This document shows positions 19,722-29,616 of a stretch of DNA of 64,000 nt, in pieces. The translations under genes and the position numbers were made by a program. This stretch comes from Sulfurovum sp. (lineage in GTDB: Bacteria > Campylobacterota > Campylobacteria > Campylobacterales > Sulfurovaceae), in assembly GCA_030949725.1 (NCBI GenBank), contig JAUZSE010000006.1:1-64000 (forward strand). Direction: 5' to 3'. Each line of letters begins with the position of its first letter. The first letter of the stretch is position 1. Below the pieces are notes generated by a model. That model searched no databases. It was not told the DNA's origin and was given only the letters and a program-made list of their open reading frames with translations.

Positions 19722-22700
19722 GCTAATACGATACTCTATGCCTCATATACACAAACAAGTGCAGGAGCTTATCATACCCTAGCCATCAAAAGTGATGGCA
19801 CACTTTGGGCTTGGGGAAACAATCAGTATGGTCAATTGGGAGATGGTACGACGACTCACAGAAGCATAGTTACCCAAGTAGGATTGGCTACAGATTGGAG
19901 CATGGTCTCTGTAGGAACTTATCATTCTCTAGCTATCAAAAGTGATGGTACACTTTGGGCTTGGGGAAGGAATAATGTTGGTCAATTGGGAGATGGTACA
20001 ACGACTGATAAGCCTACAGTTACCCAAGTAGGTTCAGCGACGAATTGGAATATGGTCTCAGGAGGAAGCTATTATTCTCTAGCCATCAAAAGTGATGGTA
20101 CACTTTGGTCTTGGGGAAGTAATCATGAGGGTCAATTGGGAGATGGTTCGACAACCACTAACCCTATAGTGACCCAAGTAGGTTCATCTACGAATTGGAA
20201 CATGGTTTCTGCAGGATCTTATTATTCCCTAGCTATCAAAAGTGATGGTACACTTTGGTCTTGGGGATGGAATGGTTTTAGTCAATTGGGAGATGGTACA
20301 ACGACCTCTAATCCCACAGCTACCCAAATAGGCTTGGATACAGATTGGAGCATGATTTCTGCAAGAGATTTTCATTCCCTAGCTCTCAAAAGTGATGGTA
20401 CACTTTGGGCTTGGGGACGTAATGATTATGGTCAATTAGGTGATGGTACAACGACGAATAACACTACCGTTACCCAAGTAGGATTGGCTACAGATTGGAG
20501 CATGGTCTCTGTAGGAACTTATCATTCTCTAGCTATCAAAAATAATGGCACACTTTGGGCTTGGGGACAAAATGATGAGGGTCAATTGGGAGATGGCACA
20601 ACGACTGATAAGCATACCGTTACCCAAGTAGGTTCTGCGACGAATTGGAATATGGTTTCTACACGCATCAATCATTCCTCAGCCATCAAAAGTGATAGCA
20701 CACTTTGGGCTTGGGGATATAATTCTGATGGTCAATTGGGAGATGGAAGCATAATAGGTAAAAATGTACCTACACAAATCTTGAACCCTGTACCAACATC
20801 CCATGACGCAAGTTTCACACTGGCATTAAATACTACAAAAACATTTACATCAAGTGACTTTCCCTTTGCAGATGAAAACACAGAAGATACTTTAACGGCT
20901 ATTTACATTACGAACCTAGTAGATAAAGGAAATCTAACACTAAATGGTAGTGAAGTCGCACTAAACCAAGAGATAGTTGTTGCAGATATAGCCAATCTTC
21001 AGTTTACACCTCTAGCAGATGAAAATGCTATACCCTACACAACATTTGACTTTAGAGTCAATGATGGTGAGTTTAACTCTACACTAATGTATACCGTTAC
21101 TATCAATGTTGACTTAGACGCAGACAATGATGGCATAGCAGATAGCATAGATACCGACGATGATAATGATGGCATTTCTGATGCAGATGAACTCTTATGG
21201 GGCTTTGATCCTTTAGACGCTAGTGATGGTGGAGATACTGATAGTGATGGAGATGGTGTCAGTAATAAAGATGAAATCTTAGCAGGTTCATACCCCACAG
21301 ATGCAAGGAGTACACAAATCTTAGCAGTGGGATATGCACAAATTAGTGCAGGATTTTTGCATACTCTAGCTGTTAAATATGATGGTACACTTTGGTCTTG
21401 GGGACAAAATGAGTATGGACAATTAGGAGATGACACAACGACTGATAAGCTTAGAGCTACACAAATCGGTTCTGCGACGAATTGGCGTATGGTCTCAGGA
21501 GGGGTCTATCATTCACTAGCCATCAAAAGTGATGGCACACTTTGGTCTTGGGAACGTAATGAGTATGGTCAATTGGGAGATGGCACAACGACGAATAACC
21601 CTATAGCTACCCAAGTAGGTTCAGCGACGAATTGGAGTATGGTCTCAGCAGGAACCTATCATTCTTTAGCCATCAAAAGTGATGCTACACTTTGGTCTTG
21701 GGGGTATAATGCTACTGGTCAATTGGGAGATGGGACATGGACTGATAAGTTTACAGTTACCCAAGTAGGTTCTGCTACGAACTGGAGTATGGTCTCAGCG
21801 GGGTTCCATTCCTTAGCCCTCAAAAGTGATGGTACACTTTGGTCTTGGGGACGCAATAATTATGGTCAATTGGGAGATGGTAGCACTACAAATAAAAATG
21901 TACCTACACAAATCTTGAAGCATGCACCAACATCCAATGACATAAGTTTCACACTACTAAACAACACGACAAAAACATTTGCATCAAGTGACTTTCCCTT
22001 TGCAGATGAAGATGAAGATACTTTCACGGCTATTTACATTACGAGCCTAGTAGATAAAGGAAACTTAACACTAAATGGTAGTGAAGTCGTACGAAACCAA
22101 GAGATAGTTGTTGCAGATATAGCCAATCTACTCTTTACCCCTGTAGCAGATGAAAGTGGCACACCCTACACAACATTTGACTTTAGAGTCAATGATGGTG
22201 AGTCTAGCTCTACACTAGCGTATACCGTTACTATCAATATTGATTTAGACACAGACAATGATGGTATACCAGATAGCAGTGATAGGGATGATGACAATGA
22301 TGGTGTACTAGATGTAAATGATGCTTTTCCTCTTGACCCTGATGAGTCTTCAGATATTGATGGAGATGGTATTGGTGATAATGCTGATACAAATAACCTA
22401 GATGGACCATTAGCTGATTTTGATAATGATGGTATTTTAAATCAAGATGATTTAGATGATGACAACGATACTATGCCTGATACGTATGAGATAGAAAACA
22501 ACCTAGACCCACTTAATCCTGCTGATGCAAGTACAGATGCAGATAGTGATACATATAGCAACATAGAAGAGTATAACGTAGGTTCAGACCCACAAGATCC
22601 TAGTAGCAATACTTTCTCTTTGGCTATAAGCGACCATACAAAGTATTTCCTTTCTACTACAAGAGACTTAGGTGTTAGGGTTTTTGATACAGATGGTACG

Positions 22701-22846
22701 TATGCAGGAGAATTGACAGTAGGTGCTAGTACTTCATCTATATCAGGTACTTATGAAATTTTAGCGAAGGTCATGACGCTTAACAGAATCACACCTTCTT
22801 CTTTAACCACTGAACTAAGGACTAAAACATAAATAAAACCAAATTA

Positions 22847-24052
22847 CTAGTACTTTTTAGGAATAGCAACATAATTCCAAAGTGGTAAATGTATATCAAA
22901 GATAATTTTCATATTCTCTTTAAAGCCCTCTGCATATTTTCTTTTTGTATGAAATACCTTATCAAGAATAGAACTAAAAACTTTCAATCCTGTAGTCGTT
23001 TTAGTTTGTGCAATAAGGGTATTTACTAACTCTACACTTGTAAAAATGACTCCTTGTAAAGCTCTTGTGATATGAGGGAATAGGCGATGTTCTATAGGAT
23101 TATACTTTGATGTATAAGGAGGATAATGAGCAATACGAATTTCAATTTGTAATTCCTCTGATAACTTCTGTAAATCTTCTTTAAAAATATAGTGACGAGA
23201 GCTATTACTGCCCCCACCATCGCACAGTAGTAGCAGTTTATCATGTCCTTGATATTCAATATATCCATAATTTAACCACCAATTTTTGATAGATTCACAA
23301 GCAAATTCACTGGTATCAGCACTTGTCCCTATGGTAATATAACCAATATTTAGGTTTATATCATACAGCCCATAGGGGACAATTTTTCCCTCTGCGTAAG
23401 AAGGAAAATCATGGTCTTTAACTTTAATTATCTCTTGAGTATACAGTTTACCTTCTCGGTATAAATTTCCTAAAAACTCTTTTTTTTACATCCATACTCA
23501 AAACAGGATTCCCCTCTTTCTTATATTCTTCTTTTAGTTTTTCAATATTTTTAAATTGCTCATCTCTATTTGCAACATCTACTTTTCCTGAAAGTGTTTT
23601 AAATGCTTGTCGCTTACGAAAATGATGTTTTTTAAGAGTTGTTTCACTATATCCACATCAACTACAAAACCTTTCTCTGACAATCTAGTTTGTAGCTCTT
23701 TCCGTGATAAATTTGTCCACTTTATCGTCTCATCCATCGGTGAACCTGCTGTACTCTCTGCGATAACCTCTAGGAATGCTTCGTCTAAGCCTTCTCTTGT
23801 GAGCAATATAGACTTTCTTCCTCCTCCCTCTTCTCTTTGTCTTTTATTATCTTTATCTAATTCTGTTCTTAACTCTTTTTGTCCTCTTGACACACCACTA
23901 TAGTCACATTCAAAGATTTCGCATATATAGCTTATCCCTCCATGACTTAATTTGGTTGCTTCTATTCCTGCGTAGCGTCTTCTGTCTTTCTCTGATAAAC
24001 TTTTATATAGATTTAGCATTTGCTCTTCTATTTCTTTTGGGTACTTTTTCAT
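22847..24052 (-). CDS. ISAzo13-type transposase (ORFA + ORFB by -1 frameshift), copy 1
   Basis: ORFA (23579-24052, 157 residues) has a helix-turn-helix-like start and 'GGGRKSILLTREGLDEAFLE', then 'TIKWTNLSRKELQTRLSEKG', typical of Rhodopirellula/ISAzo13 transposases. Shifting -1 at A_AAA_AAC (23633-23627) continues as KKHHFRKRQAFKTLSGK into the DDE half ('SMDVKKEFLGN', 'LLCDGGGSNSSR', 'HYPPYTSKYNPIEHR'). In this copy a run of eight T's (23480-23487) instead of seven breaks ORFB, so it may be inactive or carry a read error. Confidence 0.85.
23627..23633 (-). other. -1 slippery heptamer A_AAA_AAC in transposase, copy 1
   Basis: The heptamer is in the correct phase of ORFA (TTA AAA AAC). A one-base back-slip joins ORFA to the conserved DDE frame. 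The same site is present in copies 2 (39344-39350) and 3 (63904-63910). Confidence 0.7.
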
Positions 24053-24468
24053 AAATAGTATTTTAGCTTATTTTGGGTTTGTTTATCTTGTTGTCCTAAG
24101 CTACTTAGATGACAATGTTACTGTGATGCATTTTAATGTGTCTAGTGATGCAAATAATTCTCAAACTTCTTTTTTACAACACACAAGAAGAAAGAGATGC
24201 AGATATAAGTACTTCTACTAAGGTGAATCCTGCGGTACTTATGTATTTGTTGAATTAGGTTACCTTTTTACCTTCCTTGCTTCTAGCTAGACTAGAGGTA
24301 AGGTTTTATTAGTCATTAAAAAACCTCTAAAAACTCCACTCCATTTTTAGAGCCAAGCAGTAAAAAGCTTCTTAATTTAGGAATGCTTTTTACTTTATCA
24401 AGTGTCTTATAGCCTTCTATTTGCTCTAAACCTTCTTTTTTAACACTTTCATAATTATCGCTATTTTT

Positions 24469-26196
24469 GTAACCCCCTAAATAACCCCACCAACCCAATA
24501 TTAAGCAAAGCATCACACAGCTAAAATAAGCAAAAAACATCACATAAAAAAGTCATTTACTAACCAAGTATAGTAGTAGTTTTAGCTATAATAGCACTAT
24601 GAAAACAGAGCTTATTGATATAGAAAAACTACAAGAAATCATTATAAATCAAGCTCAAGAAAGCAGTGTTCAAAAAGAACAAATTACTACTCAAGAAAAA
24701 AGAATACAAACCCAACAAATTGAAATAAATCACCTAAAAGAAAAGATAGATTACCTCATACGTCAACACTTTACCTCCAAAAGTGAAAAACTAAACCCTA
24801 ACCAACCAACTCTCTTTGAAGACAATGAAGAGAGTATTGAAGTAGTAGAAGATGAAGAGATTGAAATAACATTCAAAAGAAAGAGAGGTGGAAGAACTTC
24901 TCCACCTACTGATATACCAAGAGTAAGAGTAGAGCACGATATCAGTGATGATGAGAAGATATGTAGCTGTGGTGATACAATGCACAAGATTAAAGAACTT
25001 GTATCAGAACAATACGATATAGTACCTGCAAAATTTCAAGTCATACAAAACGTTAGATTCGTATATGGTTGTAGATGTGGAGAGAAACCAAGCACAACAG
25101 CATTGGCATACATTTATCCTCCCAAAGACACAAGTAACCGCTTCATTCTTAGCAACTATTGCTGTACAAAAGTTTGAAGATGCATTGCCACTGTACAGAC
25201 AAGCTAAAATTTATAAAAATAGATTTGGGGTTGCATTCAATGATACGACACTCTCTAATTGGATGATAAAAGCTTCTGAAAAACTAAAACATTTTAAAGA
25301 AAAACTCAAAGAGAGACTCCTAGAGAATGAATATATACAAGCAGATGAGACGACACTTCAAGTAGTGAATGCACACAAAGGCAAAGCAACAAAAAATCCT
25401 ATATATGGCTAGGTGTAGGAATGGATAAATATAAAATTGTCTATATGCACTATGCCAATAACAGGAGTGCAGTGGCAGCGACCGCACTCCTCGAGGGCTT
25501 TAGTGGTTTTCTACAAACAGATGGATACGCTGGATATAATGATGTGGTCAAGACAAATGATATGACACATCTAGCTTGCTGAGAACCACGCTAGACGAAA
25601 GTTTGCAGATATAGTCAAATCAGGAGTCAGTGACCCACAAAGTAAGAGTTATGCACAAGAAGCCATAACACTCATACAGAAACTCTATAAAATAGAAAAA
25701 GAGATAAAAGATGATCCTCCTGATAAAAAGTTAATTATCAGAAAGAGAAATCTCAACCTATCATCAACACTATAAGAGAATGGATTAACACAAAGTTCTA
25801 TAAAGCACAAGAACTTGGTGGTGCTATTGCTAAAGCATTTGTGTATCTCAATAATCAATTTCCTAAGCTAAAAGTCTATCTTACTGATGGAAGACTCAAT
25901 ATTGATAATAATGGAGCAGAAAACCATATAAGACCTATGGTACTTGGTAGAAAGAATTGGTTATTTGCTACTTCTGTGAAAGGTGCTGAGGCTATTGCTA
26001 CTTGGTACACTATTATAGAGACTGCTAAGGCTAATGGATTAGAACCCTATCACTACTTGAAGTATCTTATGACTGAGTTTCCTTATTATCAAAGAGATGG
26101 TAGGGATATTGAGGCGTTGTTACCTTGGAATGTAAGTGCTGATGGGATAGTTAGGATTTCTTAGAGGTTGGTTGGTGGGGTTATTGTGGGGGTTAC
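24469..26196 (+). mobile_element. IS66-family insertion sequence (about 1.73 kb)
   Basis: The terminal inverted repeats are GTAACCCCCTAAATAACCCC (from 24469) and, at the right end on the other strand, GTAACCCCCACAATAACCCC (from 26196). The flanks CTATTTTT (24461-24468) and CTTTTTTT (26197-26204) match at 7 of 8 bases, consistent with the 8-bp target duplication of IS66. Only a tnpC-type gene is visible, no tnpA/tnpB. Confidence 0.85.
24599..26164 (+). pseudogene. IS66 transposase (TnpC-like), at least four frameshifts
   Basis: Segments in order: a leucine-zipper-like N-terminus (EKIDYLIRQHFTSKSEKL), zinc-finger region (ICSCGDTMHKI ... YGCRCGEKPST), the DDE core ('YIQADETTLQV', 'GFLQTDGYAGY'), and the C-terminal 'GAENHIRPMVLGRKNWLF' with the catalytic glutamate. 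Frame changes occur near 25110, 25400, 25580 and 25738. Summed length is near 520 residues, normal for IS66. Four breaks could be real decay or the indel errors seen throughout this sequence. Confidence 0.85.
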
Positions 26197-27746
26197 CTTT
26201 TTTTCATCCATTTTAATTCAAACAAATAGTTGTTAGGTACTTTTTCATCGCGTCCTATGAGTAAAATATCAGGATACTTGTTGTCAAGTTCTGGTTGAGA
26301 GTCGATGAAGTAAAAAGAAGCAAAACTAAGCAATGAAAGCGTAATGACTTGAAAATATTTTTCTCTAAAACCGTAATAGTCTCTGTTTGAGAGTGTTTTT
26401 ATGACAACATTGAGTTGCGTGTTAAAAGGGTCAATCTTACCTTGTGCTAAATCAATTAAGAGAGCTTGAATATCAGTGAGTCCTGCAAGATTATTTCTGT
26501 TTTTAAGCTCAATGGCAAAGTAATTAAAATAGAGAATTTTAATGACATAATTGGGTACTTTAAATTCTAAAATCTCTCCAAAAGCTTCATTTTTAATAGT
26601 AATAAACCCCATAGAATAAATAAGCGTAATAAAGTCATCTCGTGTAAAGTCTTGATTTAAATCATATCGGTCTTTGATTTCACCTGTAATGCTATTGTTT
26701 TCTATGAGTTCTTCTAAGACTTTATAGTTTCGCTCACTGTCTCCAATGTTAAAGAGTTTCATAATGGCTTTGTAATCACTTGCTACATTGGAGTCTAACA
26801 TCTTTGTGGGCATCGTACAATCAGTATAGTCAAACCTTGAAATAAAATAGTTAACTAAAGTTGCATTATAGACTCTTTCCTTAGCTTTTATATTAAAGAG
26901 ATAACCATTGTACCACTCTTTTATCTTAGCTAAAAGTTGTTCCTTGTCTATGTTTGGACAAGTCTTAAAAATAGAATTTTCCAATGAAAGCTCTACTTCT
27001 TTTTGACTAAATCCTGCCATCAGATTAAATGCTTGATGATTTGAGATATTACTCACAATATTAAACCCAGAACTCAAACTATCAAGTGTAATGGGCGTTA
27101 CTCCTGTAATGAACATCTTTTGAACCACACCTGTCCCAGTAGCACTTTTAAGCACTTCATAAAAGCTTCTTACAAAACCACCTTTCCCAACTATGTCTAA
27201 AAAGTCTTCCATCTTGTAAGCTAAGATGGCATTGGCAAATTGGTCGTATTCGTCTATGAGTAGATAGATGTTATCTTCTTTTACAATTTTGAAAAAACGG
27301 TTAATCATAGAAGAGGGAGATTTTAACTCTCTTAGTTCTTCTACTTGTTTATTTGCATAGCCATAATTTTTTAAATATATGCTACAACTGTCAAAAATTT
27401 TATTACCAAACTCTCTATAAATTAAATCTACACCATTATCAATATTGATACCAGAAAACTCAAAAAACAAAATGCGAAAGCTATTTTTTAAAGGTGTAGG
27501 GTTTTTACCGATGTACGTATCGCAAAACATTACTTCAAATTCATTTTTACTATTTTCATCATAATAATATTGTAAAGTAGAAAGAAAAAGAGATTTTCCA
27601 AAACGTCGTGGGCGTAAAAAGATTACAAAACTTTCATTAAGATTTTCTAGTGTTTCTATAAATTCAGTCTTATCCACATAAAGATAATCATTATTAATCT
27701 TTATCTTTTGAAAATTACTTTCACCATATATTATTTTCTTCATCAT

Positions 27747-28102
27747 TAGCCCTTTACATACTATCTTCTAAGTATATCTAATCTTGATAAATAGCGATAA
27801 AACTATCGCTTAAAATATTATTAGCATAGAGTTCTACTAATCAACCGTATTTGCATTATCAAACACATTATTTTCAAAATTAGATACTTTTGAAAAAAGT
27901 TCTGTTTTTCTGTTCAAGCATATCACCTAACAAGCTAATACCCCACGAACTAAGTAAACCTTATATCATCAAAAGGTTTTTTATACAGTTTTAGCATTGT
28001 TTCCCAACTTGAAGTTGGGAATGTCCTAGAACGCGTAGGGTCGGTTTACCGACCACTTAATGCAAGAGAATATTTAACCTCCTTCATAACATATCAGAGT
28101 GG
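27747..28102. other. Intergenic stretch with two short hairpins
   Basis: No gene is seen. TCCCAACTT/AAGTTGGGA (28002-28020) and GGTCGGT/ACCGACC (28039-28054) are perfect short palindromes that could be REP-type elements or a terminator pair. CGATAAAACTATCG near 27792 is a third, weaker one. Confidence 0.45.
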
Positions 28103-28163
28103 CAAAGTAGTAGCAAAAGAATTTTTGCTTTGATACTACTTTGATTTTTTGGTTTGGTATAAT
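28103..28163 (+). promoter_or_regulatory. Palindromic operator and -10 box, copy C
   Basis: Arms CAAAGTAGTA (28103-28112) and TACTACTTTG (28134-28143), with the same spacer and downstream tract as copies A and B, ending in TATAAT at 28158-28163. The shared block here is shorter, about 80 bases, and has no regulator codons. It precedes the Ig/FISUMP lipoprotein with a leader of about 165 bases. Confidence 0.75.
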
Positions 28164-28333
28164 TTCTTTATTCATGAAGGAGTATAGTAGTTTTATAACT
28201 ACTCCAAAATAGAATAAATGAGTTGCTGTGTAATATGGTGGGATAATCTTATCAATAAGAGTAATTTTTCAATAAAAATAGCTTTTTATATTTAATCAGC
28301 CAAAACAATACAAACTTTATCAAAAGGATATAT

Positions 28334-29278
28334 ATGAAAAACTTTTCGAACAAAATAGCACTATTGCTATTTACAACCCTAACACTTCTTACTCTCTCAG
28401 GATGTGGAGGTACTAGCTCAGGAAATAATGATAGTGTTCCTGATACAACTAAACCTATAATAACTTTAACAGGTGAGTCTACAGTAAATATAGCAAAAGG
28501 AGTTACTTATAACGATGCAGGAGCTATAGCAAATGATACTGTAGATGGAGATATCACAGCGAAGATAATAAAAGGTGGTGATACCGTAGATACTAGTAAA
28601 ATAGGTACATATACTATTACTTATAATGTCACTGACAAAGCAAGTAATCAGGCAACAGAAGTGAAAAGAATAGTAATTGTAAGTGAAGCTTGCAACGCTA
28701 TGGTACATAATGGAGAAGAATATTGTCCTGTCACTTCACCAAATACAGGCAAAGTATGGCTAGATAGAAACCTTGGTGCTGCACAAGTATGCGAAACAGT
28801 TGATGATACTGCTTGTTATGGTGACTACTATCAGTGGGGAAGAAATTTTGATGGACATCAAGATATCATAAGTGGTACTACGGTTACACAAGCAACAGAT
28901 ATTAACAATGCAGGAAATGAGTTTATCACTAGTACGGGTGATTGGGCTTCAGTAGATTTAAATGGAAGCCAAAGAAGTGCTAATTGGTCTAAAACAGATG
29001 GAACTTCTATATGTCCTATAGGATATAGAGTGCCAACATATGATGAACTTGCAGCAGAAATGACACCTCTACAAAATTTTGTCGCTTTTAAGACTTTCTT
29101 AAAATTACCATCCACGGGTATCCGTAAATCTACTGATGGTATTATCTTTGAGAAAGATACTAAAGGTTACTTATTGTCTTCTGGTGCAAGTCTTGTAAGC
29201 TTCGGTACAATTGGTGGTACAGGTTCTGGAACTTTTCCTCGTGCTATGGGTGCACCCGTACGCTGTATCAAACATTAA
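28334..29278 (+). CDS. Lipoprotein with Ig-like domain and FISUMP domain
   Basis: The 314-residue protein has a lipoprotein signal 'LLTLSGCGG', then an Ig-like (HYR/DUF5011-type) domain ('DTTKPIITLTGESTVNIAKG' to 'ATEVKRIVIV', about residues 37-115). A FISUMP domain follows ('GKVWLDRNLGAAQVC', 'CYGDYYQWGR', 'ICPIGYRVPT', ending 'PVRCIKH'). FISUMP domains occur in surface proteins of uncertain function. AAAGGATATAT before ATG 28334 is the ribosome site. The upstream palindrome links it to the two-component system. Confidence 0.88.
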   Translation: MKNFSNKIALLLFTTLTLLTLSGCGGTSSGNNDSVPDTTKPIITLTGESTVNIAKGVTYNDAGAIANDTVDGDITAKIIKGGDTVDTSKIGTYTITYNVTDKASNQATEVKRIVIVSEACNAMVHNGEEYCPVTSPNTGKVWLDRNLGAAQVCETVDDTACYGDYYQWGRNFDGHQDIISGTTVTQATDINNAGNEFITSTGDWASVDLNGSQRSANWSKTDGTSICPIGYRVPTYDELAAEMTPLQNFVAFKTFLKLPSTGIRKSTDGIIFEKDTKGYLLSSGASLVSFGTIGGTGSGTFPRAMGAPVRCIKH

Positions 29279-29287
29279 ATTTTTTCT

Positions 29288-29312
29288 CATTCCCAAATTA
29301 TATTTGGGAATG
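29288..29312 (+). terminator. Hairpin after FISUMP lipoprotein gene
   Basis: CATTCCCAAATTATATTTGGGAATG is a perfect palindromic stem ten bases after the stop. No T-run follows. Confidence 0.5.
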
Positions 29313-29372
29313 GTAGATAGTATATGTAGCAGTATTTTTGTATTTCTATGTATTTGGGATTGTATTTATATG

Positions 29373-29457
29373 TGGTACCACAGGTCGGATTCGAACCGAC
29401 ACGCCCTAAAGCAGAAGATTTTGAGTCTACCAAGTCTACCAGTTCCATCACTGTGGC
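29373..29457 (-). tRNA. tRNA-Leu (CAA)
   Basis: An 85-nt cloverleaf on the minus strand: acceptor GCCACAG/CTGTGGT, discriminator A, encoded CCA, T-loop GGTTCGAATCC, and a variable arm longer than in ordinary tRNAs. The anticodon loop CTCAAAA gives anticodon CAA, which reads UUG. Confidence 0.9.
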
Positions 29458-29616
29458 ACGTACGTTTAGAAAAAGTTCTAAATAACGTAAATGAGATTTT
29501 ACAGACTAAGTACTTAAATATCGTTTAGAATGCCTCTAAAAGATGATTTTATGTCAATATGAAAGTTTTTCATAGTTGCCTTATGTTAATTTGTTATAAT
29601 ATTCCCATTAATTAAT

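Larger units (their letters stand above)
22819..24096 (-). mobile_element. ISAzo13-type insertion sequence, copy 1 (1278 bp)
   Basis: The ends are imperfect inverted repeats, GGACTAAAACATAAATAAAA (left) and GGACAACAAGATAAACAAAC (right, reverse complement). A TAA occurs on both sides (22816-22818, 24097-24099), consistent with a 3-bp target duplication. It is inserted in the RCC1-repeat gene. Copies lie at 38537 and 63442. Confidence 0.9.
19649..24258 (+). pseudogene. Secreted RCC1/TSP3-repeat protein, split by an ISAzo13-type IS
   Basis: From ATG 19649 (AAAGGAAAG before it) the signal peptide is interrupted by a 16-bp tandem duplication. With one copy removed the protein runs MKHNTTLKNLLAYLLILLFA into the mature chain. 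There are two blocks of RCC1-like propeller repeats (HSLAIKSDGTLWAWG / GQLGDGTTT units, about seven then five). Each block is followed by a cadherin-like domain and acidic TSP3-type calcium-binding repeats (DNDGIADSIDTDDDNDG), so the molecule is itself an internal duplication. The IS at 22819-24096 truncates it. The severed tail resumes at 24097, with one extra T in the run 24170-24175, and ends at 24258. It was probably a large secreted adhesin-like protein. Confidence 0.85.
24316..27746 (-). pseudogene. AAA-ATPase / PD-(D/E)XK nuclease-like gene split by IS66
   Basis: The N-terminal 516 residues (26197-27746) show 'RPRRFGKSLFLSTL', Walker B 'IYLLIDEYDQF' and the nuclease-like 'NYLFELKWMKK', where the IS66 end cuts in. 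The missing C-terminal 50 residues (SDNYESVKKEGLEQIEGYK onward) lie beyond the element at 24316-24468 and end with the usual hydrophobic strand of this family. The two parts rejoin cleanly when the IS is removed. It is a paralogue of the gene at 12276. The 75-residue frame that starts inside the IS at 24543 is a chimera of IS end and this tail. Confidence 0.85.

Noticed and set aside
19704-19760. TTG start for the RCC1-repeat protein
   Set aside because: It has no ribosome site; ATG 19649 with AAAGGAAAG and a full signal peptide is better once the 16-bp duplication is considered.
23607-23903. 98-residue serine-rich frame opposite the IS transposase (also in the other copies)
   Set aside because: It repeats only because the IS repeats; it is the reverse shadow of ORFA.
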